The notes below the pieces were generated by a model. It made no database searches. It was not told the DNA's origin and saw nothing but the letters and a program-made list of their open reading frames with translations. 64,000 nt of DNA from the NCBI RefSeq assembly GCF_900188035.1, contig NZ_FZNN01000005.1, forward strand, positions 168,054 to 232,053, written 5' to 3'. Positions 43,689 through 55,700 of this stretch are shown here, one piece after another. This DNA is from Puniceibacterium sediminis (GTDB taxonomy: Bacteria; Pseudomonadota; Alphaproteobacteria; Rhodobacterales; Rhodobacteraceae). Position 1 is the first letter of the stretch. Each line of letters opens with the position of its first letter. The translations under genes and the position numbers were made by a program.

Positions 43689-44218
43689 TGCTGTTCCTCC
43701 GCCGGGATGAGCGTGACGGACAAGGTGCCAGTGCGAACGGTGCGCGCAGGCTCAAAACCCTCCCGAATGGCATCGGGCCAGGCGCCATATTTGCGCTCAG
43801 GAACCTTGTAGGCGATGTCGACATACTGGGTAGGATCGTCCCCGGCCTCGATGATGCGCGCGACCATGGAAGCCAGCTTCGCCTGGTTCCAATCAACCCG
43901 TTTCGGGAGATCAGCCACGATGGTGCAATCCCCGTCTTCAAAGCGGACGGTTCCGGTGTCTTTGCCGGAGACGCGGCGTTCCTCGGCGGCGCGCGGAGCG
44001 TAACGAACCTCAAGTGCCGCGTTGAACCGTGCGGAAACGGTTTTCATCTGTTTGCTGGCGGCGCTGATTTCTCGCTGCATTTCTGCAAGCAGATCCGGCG
44101 ACAGCAGAGCAATCTCGTGCAGCGGAAGACTCAGCAGGTCATCAACGCTCGGTACGTTTTCGGGAAAGGGCATGGGGTTCACTCTATTTTTGTGGATTTT
44201 GGATTGGGGCGCAGACAT
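43685..44218 (-). CDS. Hypothetical early phage protein
   Basis: A 177-residue protein, helical at the N-terminus (PDLLAEMQREISAASKQMKTVSARFNAALE) with a beta-rich C-terminal half containing RVDWNQAKLASMV. It is common next to Sak4-type genes in this kind of prophage and may be a recombination accessory. The ATG at 44218 overlaps the upstream stop (TGATG); a second ATG at 44173 would give 162 residues and is possible. Confidence 0.6.
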   Translation of the reverse strand: MSAPQSKIHKNRVNPMPFPENVPSVDDLLSLPLHEIALLSPDLLAEMQREISAASKQMKTVSARFNAALEVRYAPRAAEERRVSGKDTGTVRFEDGDCTIVADLPKRVDWNQAKLASMVARIIEAGDDPTQYVDIAYKVPERKYGAWPDAIREGFEPARTVRTGTLSVTLIPAEEQQ

Positions 44219-44583
44219 CAGGCCGCCATGCGCTGAAGCAGGCGGACCGACAGAGCGCCGGGCAGCTTTGGCTTGCGCCGGGCGACGGCGATGTAGGCGA
44301 ATTGGCCAGGGCCAAGACGGGCCTGCACGAGATGGACGAGGTCCTGTTCGGCGGCGCGCATGGCCGCGGCGGCAACGCCCCGCAGGGTGCGCTGGTGGCC
44401 CGGAGGCAGGTCCGACAACAGCGCCATCGCATCGAACGCCAGGAAGCCGCGGTGATACACCAACCTCTCGCCAGCCATCGCCTGCGCAACCCAGGCGCAG
44501 AAATCAATCTCCCCGATGCCAGGATTATCCGAGGGAGGCTGCGACGCTCCCACGCCGGGTATGACTGCGTGGAGGCGACTCAT
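44218..44583 (-). CDS. Hypothetical early phage protein
   Basis: A 121-residue, mainly helical protein (blocks GFLAFDAMALLSDLPPGHQRTLRGVAAAAMRAAEQDLVHLVQ). No domain recognised. It overlaps both neighbours by a few bases, so it is part of the same coupled operon as the HTH gene and the recombination genes. Confidence 0.6.
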   Translation of the reverse strand: MSRLHAVIPGVGASQPPSDNPGIGEIDFCAWVAQAMAGERLVYHRGFLAFDAMALLSDLPPGHQRTLRGVAAAAMRAAEQDLVHLVQARLGPGQFAYIAVARRKPKLPGALSVRLLQRMAA

Positions 44584-44792
44584 GCCCTCGACCCTGCGGC
44601 AGGAACATGCGCGGTGCTCTGGCGTTCCCGAGCCTGTTCATAGGCCAGGATGTCCTCGATCCGGTAGACTACGCGCCCGCCGAGCTTCAGATAGGCAGGG
44701 CCTTCCCCCTTCCAGCGCCAGCGCTCGAGGGTGCGCGGGCTGATATGCCAGCGGTTGGCCAATCGCGATTGATTTAGAAATGTGTCTGACAT
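44580..44792 (-). CDS. MerR/AlpA-type helix-turn-helix protein (excisionase-like)
   Basis: A 70-residue protein with the winged HTH typical of AlpA/Xis proteins: LNQSRLANRWHISPRTLERWRW then LGGRVVYRIEDILAYE. In phages such proteins act as excisionase or early activator. The ATG at 44792 has a GGAGA box. No integrase gene is visible to pair with it, so a Cro-like or activator role is as likely. Confidence 0.75.
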   Translation of the reverse strand: MSDTFLNQSRLANRWHISPRTLERWRWKGEGPAYLKLGGRVVYRIEDILAYEQARERQSTAHVPAAGSRA

Positions 44793-45017
44793 CGGCGTCT
44801 CCATCGGGATGTGATGGAGCAGTGATGCCAATCCCTACGTATGCGGTCGTCTCACATGTGGGATGCGCTTTTAGTTTTCTTTGAGCCTTGTTTGTTCAAG
44901 AGAATTTCCATCCGGACAGACAAGCGCATACGAACGCGTACAAGCGCCCACCAGGTGCAGTCGGGATGCATACGAGATGCAGACCGGCTCGGGCCTTCAG
45001 GCCGAATCCCCAGAATC

Positions 45018-45042
45018 AAAAAAGCCCGCCATCAAGGCGGGC
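45018..45042 (-). terminator. Rho-independent terminator downstream of the 45065-45760 gene
   Basis: On the minus strand GCCCGCC-TTGAT-GGCGGGC (45042-45024) is followed by six T. It lies 22 bp after the stop of the first minus-strand gene next to the repressor, so the Cro-side gene has its own terminator before the early operon. Confidence 0.85.
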
Positions 45043-45064
45043 AGGACCCGGTGTATCGGGCCGA

Positions 45065-45760
45065 TCAGGCGCTGCGGGTCAACCAGACGACAAAGGCCGG
45101 GTCGAGATAATACCATCCGCGACGACCGGAGGTCCTGAGCAAGAGCCGGGTCCACGAGGGCTTGCGGCTGAAGAGGCTGCCGATCCGCTGCGATGCCGAT
45201 CCGGCGGCTTTCAGAATTTCGAGGTAGTGCTGATCTGGTGCCCCGGCACGGGCAGCGTTCAACGCGAATTCCAGTGCGCGTGCCTGCTGGAATGTGAATG
45301 CAAACTCCTCGCCGTCATAAACGAACTGCCTGAAATCAAACGCGTCCTTCCCAGAGGAATCGCTTTGGTTCAGTACATTGCGCTGGATCAGATCAAAATG
45401 CTCCCGGCGCACCAGCGTATCGGCATGGGACAGGAGCAAGCCGTCACCACCCCGCAGGCTGAGGCGGATGCTGTCCGGCAGAAAGACATCCGTGACGACG
45501 GCCTGGCCGTCGCGGACGAGAAGAAACGCGTCACGCAGCGAAAGGTCGGCAAGCCCGTTGAACACCCGCTCCTCGAACGGGACCCACATCGGTTCCCCTT
45601 CCTGCGTCTCCTCCATGCTCGACAGGCGGGCCCGCTGCGCCACGAGCCGAACCGACAGTTTCAGCGTCCCATTAGCAACGAGATACCGGATCTCCGCATC
45701 TGTGATCCCCCACTCATCTGCGACCTCACCAAGTTCAAAACAGTCCCGCTCGATACGCAT
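45065..45760 (-). CDS. Putative Cro-side regulator opposite the repressor
   Basis: A 231-residue protein starting MRIERDCFELGEVADEWGITDAEIRYLV, where the first helices look like an HTH of the MerR/ParB-linker type; the rest is helical with an aromatic-rich ending (RRGWYYLDPAFVVWL). It diverges from the CI-like repressor gene with 106 bp between the starts, and is followed by a strong terminator. The position suggests an early regulator. The frame is open upstream, but the ATG at 45760 fits the divergent promoter. Confidence 0.6.
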   Translation of the reverse strand: MRIERDCFELGEVADEWGITDAEIRYLVANGTLKLSVRLVAQRARLSSMEETQEGEPMWVPFEERVFNGLADLSLRDAFLLVRDGQAVVTDVFLPDSIRLSLRGGDGLLLSHADTLVRREHFDLIQRNVLNQSDSSGKDAFDFRQFVYDGEEFAFTFQQARALEFALNAARAGAPDQHYLEILKAAGSASQRIGSLFSRKPSWTRLLLRTSGRRGWYYLDPAFVVWLTRSA

Positions 45761-45866
45761 GCCAACGATTCCCTTCGCCCCCCTTTGTTCTACTTTTGTT
45801 CTATAATCTTGACAGGCGCGTCGCAATCCTGTTTTTTCCACAGGACCACCAATGTTGGGGATAAAG
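45761..45866. promoter_or_regulatory. Divergent promoter/operator region of the lysogeny switch
   Basis: The 106 bp between the two regulator genes hold two direct copies of TTTGTTCTA (45784-45792 and 45795-45803), 11 bp apart, one helical turn, which suits a repressor dimer site. TTGACA occurs at 45809-45814 on the plus strand. On the minus strand TATAGA overlaps the second repeat, a plausible -10 box, so repressor binding would cover the early promoter. Confidence 0.55.
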
Positions 45867-46538
45867 ATGTCAGTGCAAATGCACGAACGGCTCAGAGCGC
45901 GGATACGCCAACTTGGCATGTCGGTTGCAGACGTGGCGCGAGAAGCGGGCGTCAACCGATCCTTCGTTTATGACATCCTGCGCGGCAAGTCGCTGGTGCC
46001 CAATCTCGAGAAACTCACCCGAATTGCAGGTGTCGTGAAGGTCGAGCTCGAATGGTTGCTGACCGGTAAGGGCACGGTCCACGGCGATGATCCGATCACC
46101 GACGACTACCACAACGAGTTCGTTGCGATCCAGTATGTCGCAGTGCGTCCGTCGATGGGTGGCGGCGCCGTGGTGGAGCAGGCCGAGGAACGCTCCGGTC
46201 GAGATTTCCATTTCCGCAGGGCCTGGATCCGGGATCGCCTGAAAGCCGCGCCATCCATGCTGCGCGTCATGGCCGTGCAGGGCGACAGCATGTTGCCGAC
46301 GCTCAATGACGGAGACACGATCCTGGTCGACATGAACCAGCGCAACCCGTCCCCTTCCGGAGTATTCGTCTTGCATGATGGCATGGGGCTGGTGGCCAAA
46401 CGGCTCGAGCATGTTCCCATGAGCGAGCCGCCGCGCGTGCGCATCATTTCGGACAATGCGCGCTATTCGCCGTATGAATGCACGTCAGGAGAGGTCAACA
46501 TCATTGGCCGTGTGCGATGGTACGGACGCGAGATGTGA
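45867..46538 (+). CDS. CI/LexA-type phage repressor (XRE + S24 peptidase)
   Basis: A 223-residue repressor. The N-terminal HTH (LGMSVADVAREAGVNRSFVYDILRG) is followed by an S24 domain with the catalytic dyad S141 (GDSMLPTL) and K178 (LVAKRLE). Autocleavage under SOS stress is expected for the family; a clear Ala-Gly cleavage site was not seen in the hinge. The ATG at 45867 has GGGGA upstream; another ATG 15 bp earlier is possible. It is the only plus-strand regulator of the phage and should keep the minus-strand early operon silent. Confidence 0.9.
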   Translation: MSVQMHERLRARIRQLGMSVADVAREAGVNRSFVYDILRGKSLVPNLEKLTRIAGVVKVELEWLLTGKGTVHGDDPITDDYHNEFVAIQYVAVRPSMGGGAVVEQAEERSGRDFHFRRAWIRDRLKAAPSMLRVMAVQGDSMLPTLNDGDTILVDMNQRNPSPSGVFVLHDGMGLVAKRLEHVPMSEPPRVRIISDNARYSPYECTSGEVNIIGRVRWYGREM

Positions 46539-46613
46539 GAGGCCGCCGGGAGATGAGCGGCGATCGCGGGAGCCTCATTGCTCGCCATGTAGCAATCGTG
46601 GAACGGGAGCGAG

Positions 46614-48866
<2,253 letters not shown>

Positions 48867-49023
48867 TTCCTCGTTTCGCGATGCGAAGAGGGCGGGAAGC
48901 GGACAGATGCAGGCGCGACATTGCACTCATTGGAGAAGCCGCTAGGGTGCAAATTCAAAGAATTAGCAGCGAGCTGCGCTGGCGAATTCAACATTAAAAT
49001 TCTGCCGATCGGAGCGATAGAAT

Positions 49024-51276
49024 ATGTCACGATTCAATCCTCACAAAGATTTCTCTCCGATCTATGGCGCCGCAGTTGAATGGAAAGACCGTAGCCTTCT
49101 TGCGGATGGCTCAGTGTTGTCAAGCCACGAAAGCCTCTGGTCGATGGCTTGCCTTGACGAGCTCGACCAAAGGTTCGTGAAGAACCTCGACGCGGGAGAG
49201 GGCGATTTCCTATCAAAGTTGAAGGTGCAGCTATCGGAAGGCTCACCAGATTGCCGCCGGTTGATGGCCGAGTGCTTATGGTTGTTGCTCCTCTTTCCGT
49301 CGAATATCGGCGCTGCTAAAAAACGTGAAACTGTGTGCGAGATCTGGTCCTGGTCAGGAGAGGATCTGGATGCGACCCACCCGCTTCTGGATGATATGGT
49401 CCTGGAGGGGATCGGCTCAGCTGGAACAGCCTACAACACGCACAGGTGGCGCGAGCTGGTTTTCCTGATCGGTGCGCTGCGCGATTTTAAGCGTCATGAT
49501 GCCGCCGCCCGTAAGGAAATTGTCTCGGACCCATTGGCATTTTCAGGTTGGCTGAGCGGCTTACCGGAAGCGCGCCAAAGGCAGCTGATCCATATTCTTT
49601 CGCACCTCCTGTTTCCTGACAGCTTCGAGCGCGTTAGTTCAGAAGGCGATAAGCGCCGGATTCTTGCTGGGTTTGGTGACGCACCCGAAAGGGAAATCCG
49701 GAAGTGGAGCACCACTGAAATTGACCGGGCCTTGCTCGACCTGCGCCGTCGTCTCGAAGAAGAGCACAGCGCCGAATTCGACTTTTACGAAGAAGAGTTT
49801 GAGTCACAGTGGAAGACCCATACCAGGAACTGGCTTCTCAGTTGGAACCCTTCGAAATGGAACTGGGACACCTTGGCTGCGGACAGGGCAACTACCATCG
49901 CCAACGAAAAAGCCGACAATCGATGGCGCTGCGGATCGTCGAAGCCTCGCGAAGGCGACCGCGTCTTTCTGATGCGGACGGGTACAGCGCCTAAGGGCGT
50001 CGTCGCTGTTGGCAAGGTAACCCGCGCGCCTTATGAGGCCGCGCACTGGGACGAAACGCGCAAAGAAGCAGGCGATACGACGCGGTTCATCGATGTTGCT
50101 TTCGATGCCGTCCGGGATGCGACGTCCGACCCCATCGTGACACTCGAAGATCTTGAACGCCTGGAATCTGGTCAGGAGTGGAACCCGCAATCCTCGGGAA
50201 TCGAGATCAAGAGCAAGTCTGCACGGACGCTCGAGAGGCTCTGGAAGTCGCTGTCCCCGATTGCTGGATCGTCCGCAGTCACCGGAGAGATCGCCGCCGT
50301 TCTGAAGCCAACACGCCCGACCGGGGAGGCCTTGAATCTGATCCTCTACGGCCCGCCCGGAACCGGCAAGACCTATCGGCTGATGAACGACTATCTGCCA
50401 GACTACCAAGAACCGGCGGCAGACCGCTTCGAGTTCATCACGTTCCATCAGAGCTATGCCTACGAAGATTTCGTAGAGGGTATTCGCCCGGTGACCGAGA
50501 ATGGCGTCGTCACCTACGAGGTTCGGCCGGGGGTGTTGAAGCGGCTCTGCGAACGGGCGCGCCAGTCTCCGGACAAGCGTTTTGCCCTCTTCATCGACGA
50601 GATAAATCGTGGCAACATCGCCAAGATCTTCGGCGAGCTGATCTCGCTGGTAGAGGTAGACAAGCGCATCGTGACCGATGGCTCAGGCAAGAGAGTACCC
50701 GGATGCAATGGCTTGGAAGTAACGCTGCCCTACTCTGGCGAGCTGTTCGGCGTGCCAATGAATGTCGATGTGATCGGCACTATGAACACTGCAGACCGCT
50801 CAATCGCGCTCCTGGACAGCGCACTTCGTCGTCGTTTCCGGTTCGAGGAACTCACACCCAAGCCAGAGCTTCTGGGCACTGTGGAGGACGGCGTTGGAGG
50901 CACGATCGACTTGCGGCAGCTGCTCGGCGCATTGAATGCGCGCCTTTGTCGCTTGTTGCATCGTGACCAGACGCTGGGGCACAGCTACCTCTACAAGGTG
51001 AAGTCGTTCGATCAGCTACGGAGGGTGCTTGCGCGCGAAATCCTCCCATTCTTGCAGGAGGCCTTCTACGACGATTGGCGTCAGATCCGGCTCGTACTGG
51101 CCGACCAGGCTGTGGGCGAGGAATTTCAGCTCGTGCGCGCGCACACGGAAAGGGCCGATTACCTGTTCCCGGGAGCCGACCCGAACGAAATTGGCGATAG
51201 CGCGGTGTTCGAAATCGTCCGTGAGGATGACATCTCACCTGACGCGATCCGCAAGATCTATGAGCCACCGGAATGA
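49024..51276 (+). CDS. mcrB: McrB-type restriction GTPase with EVE-like domain
   Basis: A 750-residue protein. Residues 1-280 are a helical N-terminal region, residues 300-400 an EVE/PUA-like domain (RWRCGSSKPREGDRVFLMR, typical reader of modified cytosine), and the C-terminal part is the McrB AAA+ motor: GPPGTGKT at 443-450, LFIDEINRGN with D525-E526, and the family signature MNTADRS at 587-593. McrB rings load McrC to cut DNA with modified bases. The reader domain suggests a target with modified cytosine, possibly phage DNA. It overlaps mcrC by 4 bp (ATGA). Confidence 0.92.
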   Translation: MSRFNPHKDFSPIYGAAVEWKDRSLLADGSVLSSHESLWSMACLDELDQRFVKNLDAGEGDFLSKLKVQLSEGSPDCRRLMAECLWLLLLFPSNIGAAKKRETVCEIWSWSGEDLDATHPLLDDMVLEGIGSAGTAYNTHRWRELVFLIGALRDFKRHDAAARKEIVSDPLAFSGWLSGLPEARQRQLIHILSHLLFPDSFERVSSEGDKRRILAGFGDAPEREIRKWSTTEIDRALLDLRRRLEEEHSAEFDFYEEEFESQWKTHTRNWLLSWNPSKWNWDTLAADRATTIANEKADNRWRCGSSKPREGDRVFLMRTGTAPKGVVAVGKVTRAPYEAAHWDETRKEAGDTTRFIDVAFDAVRDATSDPIVTLEDLERLESGQEWNPQSSGIEIKSKSARTLERLWKSLSPIAGSSAVTGEIAAVLKPTRPTGEALNLILYGPPGTGKTYRLMNDYLPDYQEPAADRFEFITFHQSYAYEDFVEGIRPVTENGVVTYEVRPGVLKRLCERARQSPDKRFALFIDEINRGNIAKIFGELISLVEVDKRIVTDGSGKRVPGCNGLEVTLPYSGELFGVPMNVDVIGTMNTADRSIALLDSALRRRFRFEELTPKPELLGTVEDGVGGTIDLRQLLGALNARLCRLLHRDQTLGHSYLYKVKSFDQLRRVLAREILPFLQEAFYDDWRQIRLVLADQAVGEEFQLVRAHTERADYLFPGADPNEIGDSAVFEIVREDDISPDAIRKIYEPPE

Positions 51277-52562
51277 GGTCGCTGACGTTTCGAGAGCGTG
51301 ACATGGTCAGCATCGGGCCTGACGGCGATTTAACCGAAGAAGAGGCAGAGAGCATCGCGCGCCTGTCATTGCGATTGCCGAACGGCGCACTGAGCTGGGG
51401 CCACCGGGCGCTGCGGTTCGGCCCCTTCTGTGGGGTCATCCAAACCCCGCAGATGATAATCGAGCTTTTTCCGAAGATCGAGAGCGGCCCCCAAGCGCCA
51501 GAGGACATGCGTGGACTGCTCGTTGGCCTGCTTGCGCGGGCAGGCGAACTGGGGCCGAAGCGAGTGGGCGAAGCCACTCTAGGTCAGCAGAGCAGTCACC
51601 TGCTCGACGTCTTCATCGAGGACTTCTGCGACCAGGTGAAAACAGCACTGCGTGGCGGGGCAATCGCTCGATATACTGAGAAAACGGAGAATTTGAACGC
51701 GATCCGTGGAAGACTCGAATTGACGGATCACCTGCGGGCAAACGCCTTTGACCGATCACGGCTGCTGTGCCGTTTCGACGAGCGGAGCATCGACAACGGT
51801 TATAATCGAGCGCTGAAGGCAGTTCTGAGGGTCCTTCATGGCCACGCTCTTAGCCCACGGACACGCGCCATCATGGCGTCGATACTGCACCGCTTCGATG
51901 ACGTGGCCAACGTCCGAATTAGTGTCAGCGACCTGGATGCGCTTCGCCTCGACCGCACGATTACGCACTGGCAACCGGTATTCCGGAAGGCCGCGTGGCT
52001 GCTGGCGGGCCTTTTCCCGGATCTACGCATTGGGGACACCTCCGGCTCAGCGTTGCTCTTCAATATGGAGAGGCTGTTCGAGACCGTCCTCGGCCAACGC
52101 ATCCGCCGCGAATGCCAGGCGATCGGTGAACGGCGCTTTTCTGTGGGGCTACAGCGCCCACAAAAAAATCTCGCCACTTCGGGGTTCCAGCTTCGACCGG
52201 ACATCACTGTTCTTGACGGCGAGGTGGCCTTTGCGATTTTCGACGCTAAGTGGAAGCGCCTCGAGATCGGTAAGCCGAACGCCGGTGTTTCGAGTGCCGA
52301 TGCGTACCAGATGAACGCTTATGCGGACCGTTATTGCTGCAATCGCCTGGCGCTCGTCTATCCAGCCACGGCGGAATTTCCCTCCGGAAGCGTGACAAAT
52401 TTTGTGCTGTTGACTGCAACACGGCCAGTGCTTGAAGTACTCACCATTGACGTCCGCGACTTGGCCTTCGGTAGCGGCCTGCCGCCCGGCTTTGATGCAG
52501 TGCTGCCAAGCGCGCTGAAGAGGCCGCAATCACCTGCGCTATCGTTTTTCGCCACAGTATGA
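51273..52562 (+). CDS. mcrC: McrC nuclease subunit
   Basis: A 429-residue McrC. The N-terminal part stimulates the McrB ring; the C-terminal part is a PD-(D/E)XK nuclease (LRPDIT then FDAKWK). Its ATG overlaps the mcrB stop by 4 bp, so the two are made in fixed ratio. The gene ends 210 bp before the convergent NACHT-glycosyltransferase gene; the gap between them has no clear terminator. Confidence 0.92.
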   Translation: MRSLTFRERDMVSIGPDGDLTEEEAESIARLSLRLPNGALSWGHRALRFGPFCGVIQTPQMIIELFPKIESGPQAPEDMRGLLVGLLARAGELGPKRVGEATLGQQSSHLLDVFIEDFCDQVKTALRGGAIARYTEKTENLNAIRGRLELTDHLRANAFDRSRLLCRFDERSIDNGYNRALKAVLRVLHGHALSPRTRAIMASILHRFDDVANVRISVSDLDALRLDRTITHWQPVFRKAAWLLAGLFPDLRIGDTSGSALLFNMERLFETVLGQRIRRECQAIGERRFSVGLQRPQKNLATSGFQLRPDITVLDGEVAFAIFDAKWKRLEIGKPNAGVSSADAYQMNAYADRYCCNRLALVYPATAEFPSGSVTNFVLLTATRPVLEVLTIDVRDLAFGSGLPPGFDAVLPSALKRPQSPALSFFATV

Positions 52563-52772
52563 ATAGGCTCGCAGTTAGCTAAAGCGGACGCAACTGGACT
52601 GAAATTCGAAAGGATTCATTAGGGCCACCACAGACTGTTGGATTCTTTGCTCGCTGATGGCAAAGCAAACACTGGTAGCAACAAGGTTTAATCCGCGGGT
52701 ATCCTGTTCGAGCCACAATCCATCCATCACTTTTTCCTTTGGAGCCTTAAAAATTGAGCGCTCCTGAAGGCG

Positions 52773-55700
52773 CTATAGCTTCAAGATGTCCAACGACAGG
52801 CCGCGTGCAGCTTTATCCCAAGTTAGGCGAAGCTTTAGCTCGGCGCGCAACTTAGCCGCCCGGGCGAATGCGGTTGCATGGTCGGACAGCGCGGAGTCAA
52901 CTTTCGCTGCCCACTCATTACGATTTGCCACGTCACCGAGCGTTACCGATGCAATGCTAGCCTCAAAAAGGTCGGGATCCAGCCCTTGGTTCAACGCAGG
53001 ATCGCGCAGGTATTCGGCGAGGCCGCTTTCCGCCGAAATGATGACGGGCACGCCGGCGGCAATCGCTTCGAGGCCAGTCAGCCCAAATCCTTCCGCGACC
53101 GACGGCATGATGATCAGCGCCGAGCCGACATAGTCCTGCACGAGCTTCGCCGGTTCAGTCGAGAACGTACGTAACTGAACAAATTGTGAATAGTCCCCAA
53201 AATTTCCAATGTTCTGGAACTCGGCCAGAGCCTGTTCTTTCGTGAAACCGCGCATCACCAACTTCGGCGTATGCCCGGAACTCCAGGACCGGGCCGTCGC
53301 AACACTCTTGATGACGTCGCACGCTAGCAGACCTCCCTTGATGCCAGCGTCCTCCATGCGGCCCGACATTAGGCAGGCATTCACTTGCAGATTTGGGAGG
53401 GCTGGCGTCAACTCAAGCAAGGCTGGGCTGAGGCCCGGCAGCAGCATGGTCATGGTAGGTACAGGCGCTTGCCACAGAAAGTTTCTCTTGATCCGTGGCC
53501 CAACAGCGACGACCAAATCGGCTCGTTTCGCGAGTTCGATTTGATCGTCAAGTTTTGCTTCGCCTCTTAGCGGGTCGAAAAGGTCATCTCCGTGAGGCGT
53601 TTTCAACCCCTCATTTTCATGCGGAATGGTGTGGAGAAAATGAACGTATTTAGCGCCAAACCGGTTGGCCAGAGCGTGCGCGGCGGGGCCTGTAATATGA
53701 TCGTGACCAATCAGCAGATCCGGTTTGGTACTGAGATGTTCCGCATCGCACAAAAGGAAGCGTGCATGCCCTCGGATCTGGACTGATTCCGGGCATTGGA
53801 CGAGCTCAACCCGGGCCGTTTTTGCATTAAGGACGTCGGTGCCAGAGGCATCCGGGACAAGACACAGAACCTTATGCCCAAGTGCAGCAAGCGCGATGCA
53901 GAGCTCACGGTTGACCGTGGATATGCCGCCATGATTCGAGGCCCATTCAGTCGCTACTGCAAGTATCGTGCGACGATTGGTTTGTGGTAGAAGGCCCGAT
54001 GGCGCTGGTGCGGGCGCCGCGATGTTCATTTCAAAGGGAATGCCGTCACTGTCATCGGTCTTGGCTATAGGCTTTTCCGAAACGACCGGCTCGGTCAGAA
54101 CGCCCATGTCGCCGATTCTAGCCAGAATATCTGCGGGGTCTTCAGGGCGCTTCGCCTTGGCACGGACGGCATGGCGGGCCCGCTCGATCGACCAGCCCAG
54201 AATATCGTACAGTTCGGGCAACGCGTCACGCATCCGGTACATTTGCTCGAGCGCGGCGTTTGTCCCAGCCGAGACGAGCCGAGACAGCAGCACACTGCGC
54301 AATTGCTCAACATAATCGGGCACACCAAGCATGCGCGCGCCAGACACGGTTGGCGGGCGCTCAGGCAAAAGTACGGCCAAATCGATGTAGGCCTGAGCCA
54401 AGGCATATTCGGACAGCGCGTCGAAATCGAACGAGCGATCGAAGGCAACTTCGCTAGCAAATCTGGTCCAGATCGACCGCGCGAGCGCCTCGTTTCGCTC
54501 GCGCAAAGCAAGGAGGTCGAACCATGTATCTGCCGGGCTTTTGCCAAGGAGCTCAATGATACCCTTTTCAATCCATGCGTCTTCGGTCGACACACCTGCT
54601 AGATTCGCGGAAGACGACGTCAGGGCATCGTAGATGAGCCGCATCGCGAGTGTGTCATCGTTGCGCACTAGATACGCGATAATCTCAGACGCCGCATTAT
54701 TGCCCTTGAGATCTCCGGCACCGCGCAATTCGTGCATGAGTTCCGAGAGCGGGCGATCGAGCAAGCCGTCAAGGAGCTCGAACACCTGTCTGCTTAACCC
54801 CTTGGATGCAGCGCCAGTGGCGATCTGCCGGACCGCGGCCAGCACCGATCCCGGCGCGACGCGATAGGCGACACGCATCAGTCCACGCTGCGGATTTCCG
54901 TCGGTGTCAAAGTCGTTCCCGACGTAGCCAAGCACCGCCGGTGCCCAAACAGCCCAGGTTTCGGCGGACAGTCCTTCGAAGGTACTCCGATCCTCTTCGC
55001 GAAGTAGGCGCAGCGCCCGAAGGCCGGCGTTTGCCGGCCGGTGACTGGTGCTCGTGCCCAGCCAACTGAGATCGGTCAGCGGGGCGTCGCACAGATAGAC
55101 GACGGCCGTTCGCCGAATCCGCTCGCGTTCTTGGCCGTCGAGTGCCCGCCAACCCGGCGTCACGGTCAGATCAGTCTCGAACTCAAAATGCCCATCATAA
55201 TCGCCGCTTGGTTCGTGGAAGAGCTCGAGGTTGAGTTGCCACCACAGTGCCGCCTCGCCCGCTTCGATCCGGTCAAGTAGACCGGTCACTGACGAACGCC
55301 AAGACACCTTGGCCTTGGTTTCTCGCTCCTCGGCATCGTGCCTCTCGCTTTGCCGTTTGGCGCTTTGACGCATGTACTCGGCAGCAGTCGAGTCCAGATC
55401 GATCGAGTACCGAGCTGTGAGCGCGTGCTGCAGCTCAGGCACTCGCAATGCCGCCGCCCAGACACGATCGAGCGTGTTGATCGGCAGCGATTGTGTGAGG
55501 TCAGCTATGATCTGCGCAAGAGGCTTGCGTAGGTCTGCACGCTCCGCCAGCATCATCGCAAGATATGCGTCGAGATCTTCCGGTCTGAACAGCCCGGCCA
55601 AGTGGTGCATAAGCATTACTACGTCGCGAGGCGGATTGTCTGCCTGCCGAAGGCTCTCCAGCACTAGTGCGGATCGCGATTCGGAACTATCCGGCCACGG

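Larger units (their letters stand above)
8619..46538 (-). mobile_element. Prophage with lambda-type head and GTA-type tail, no integrase seen
   Basis: A continuous phage gene set, mainly on the minus strand, runs from the repressor switch (right) through replication, methylation, packaging, head, tail, fibre and lysis genes (left). All structural genes appear full length, so the element may be able to make particles. No integrase, recombinase or transposase belonging to the phage is visible, and the outer limits are set only by the last recognisable phage genes. The RecD2-like gene at 46614-48866 could be its right-most member. Confidence 0.85.
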
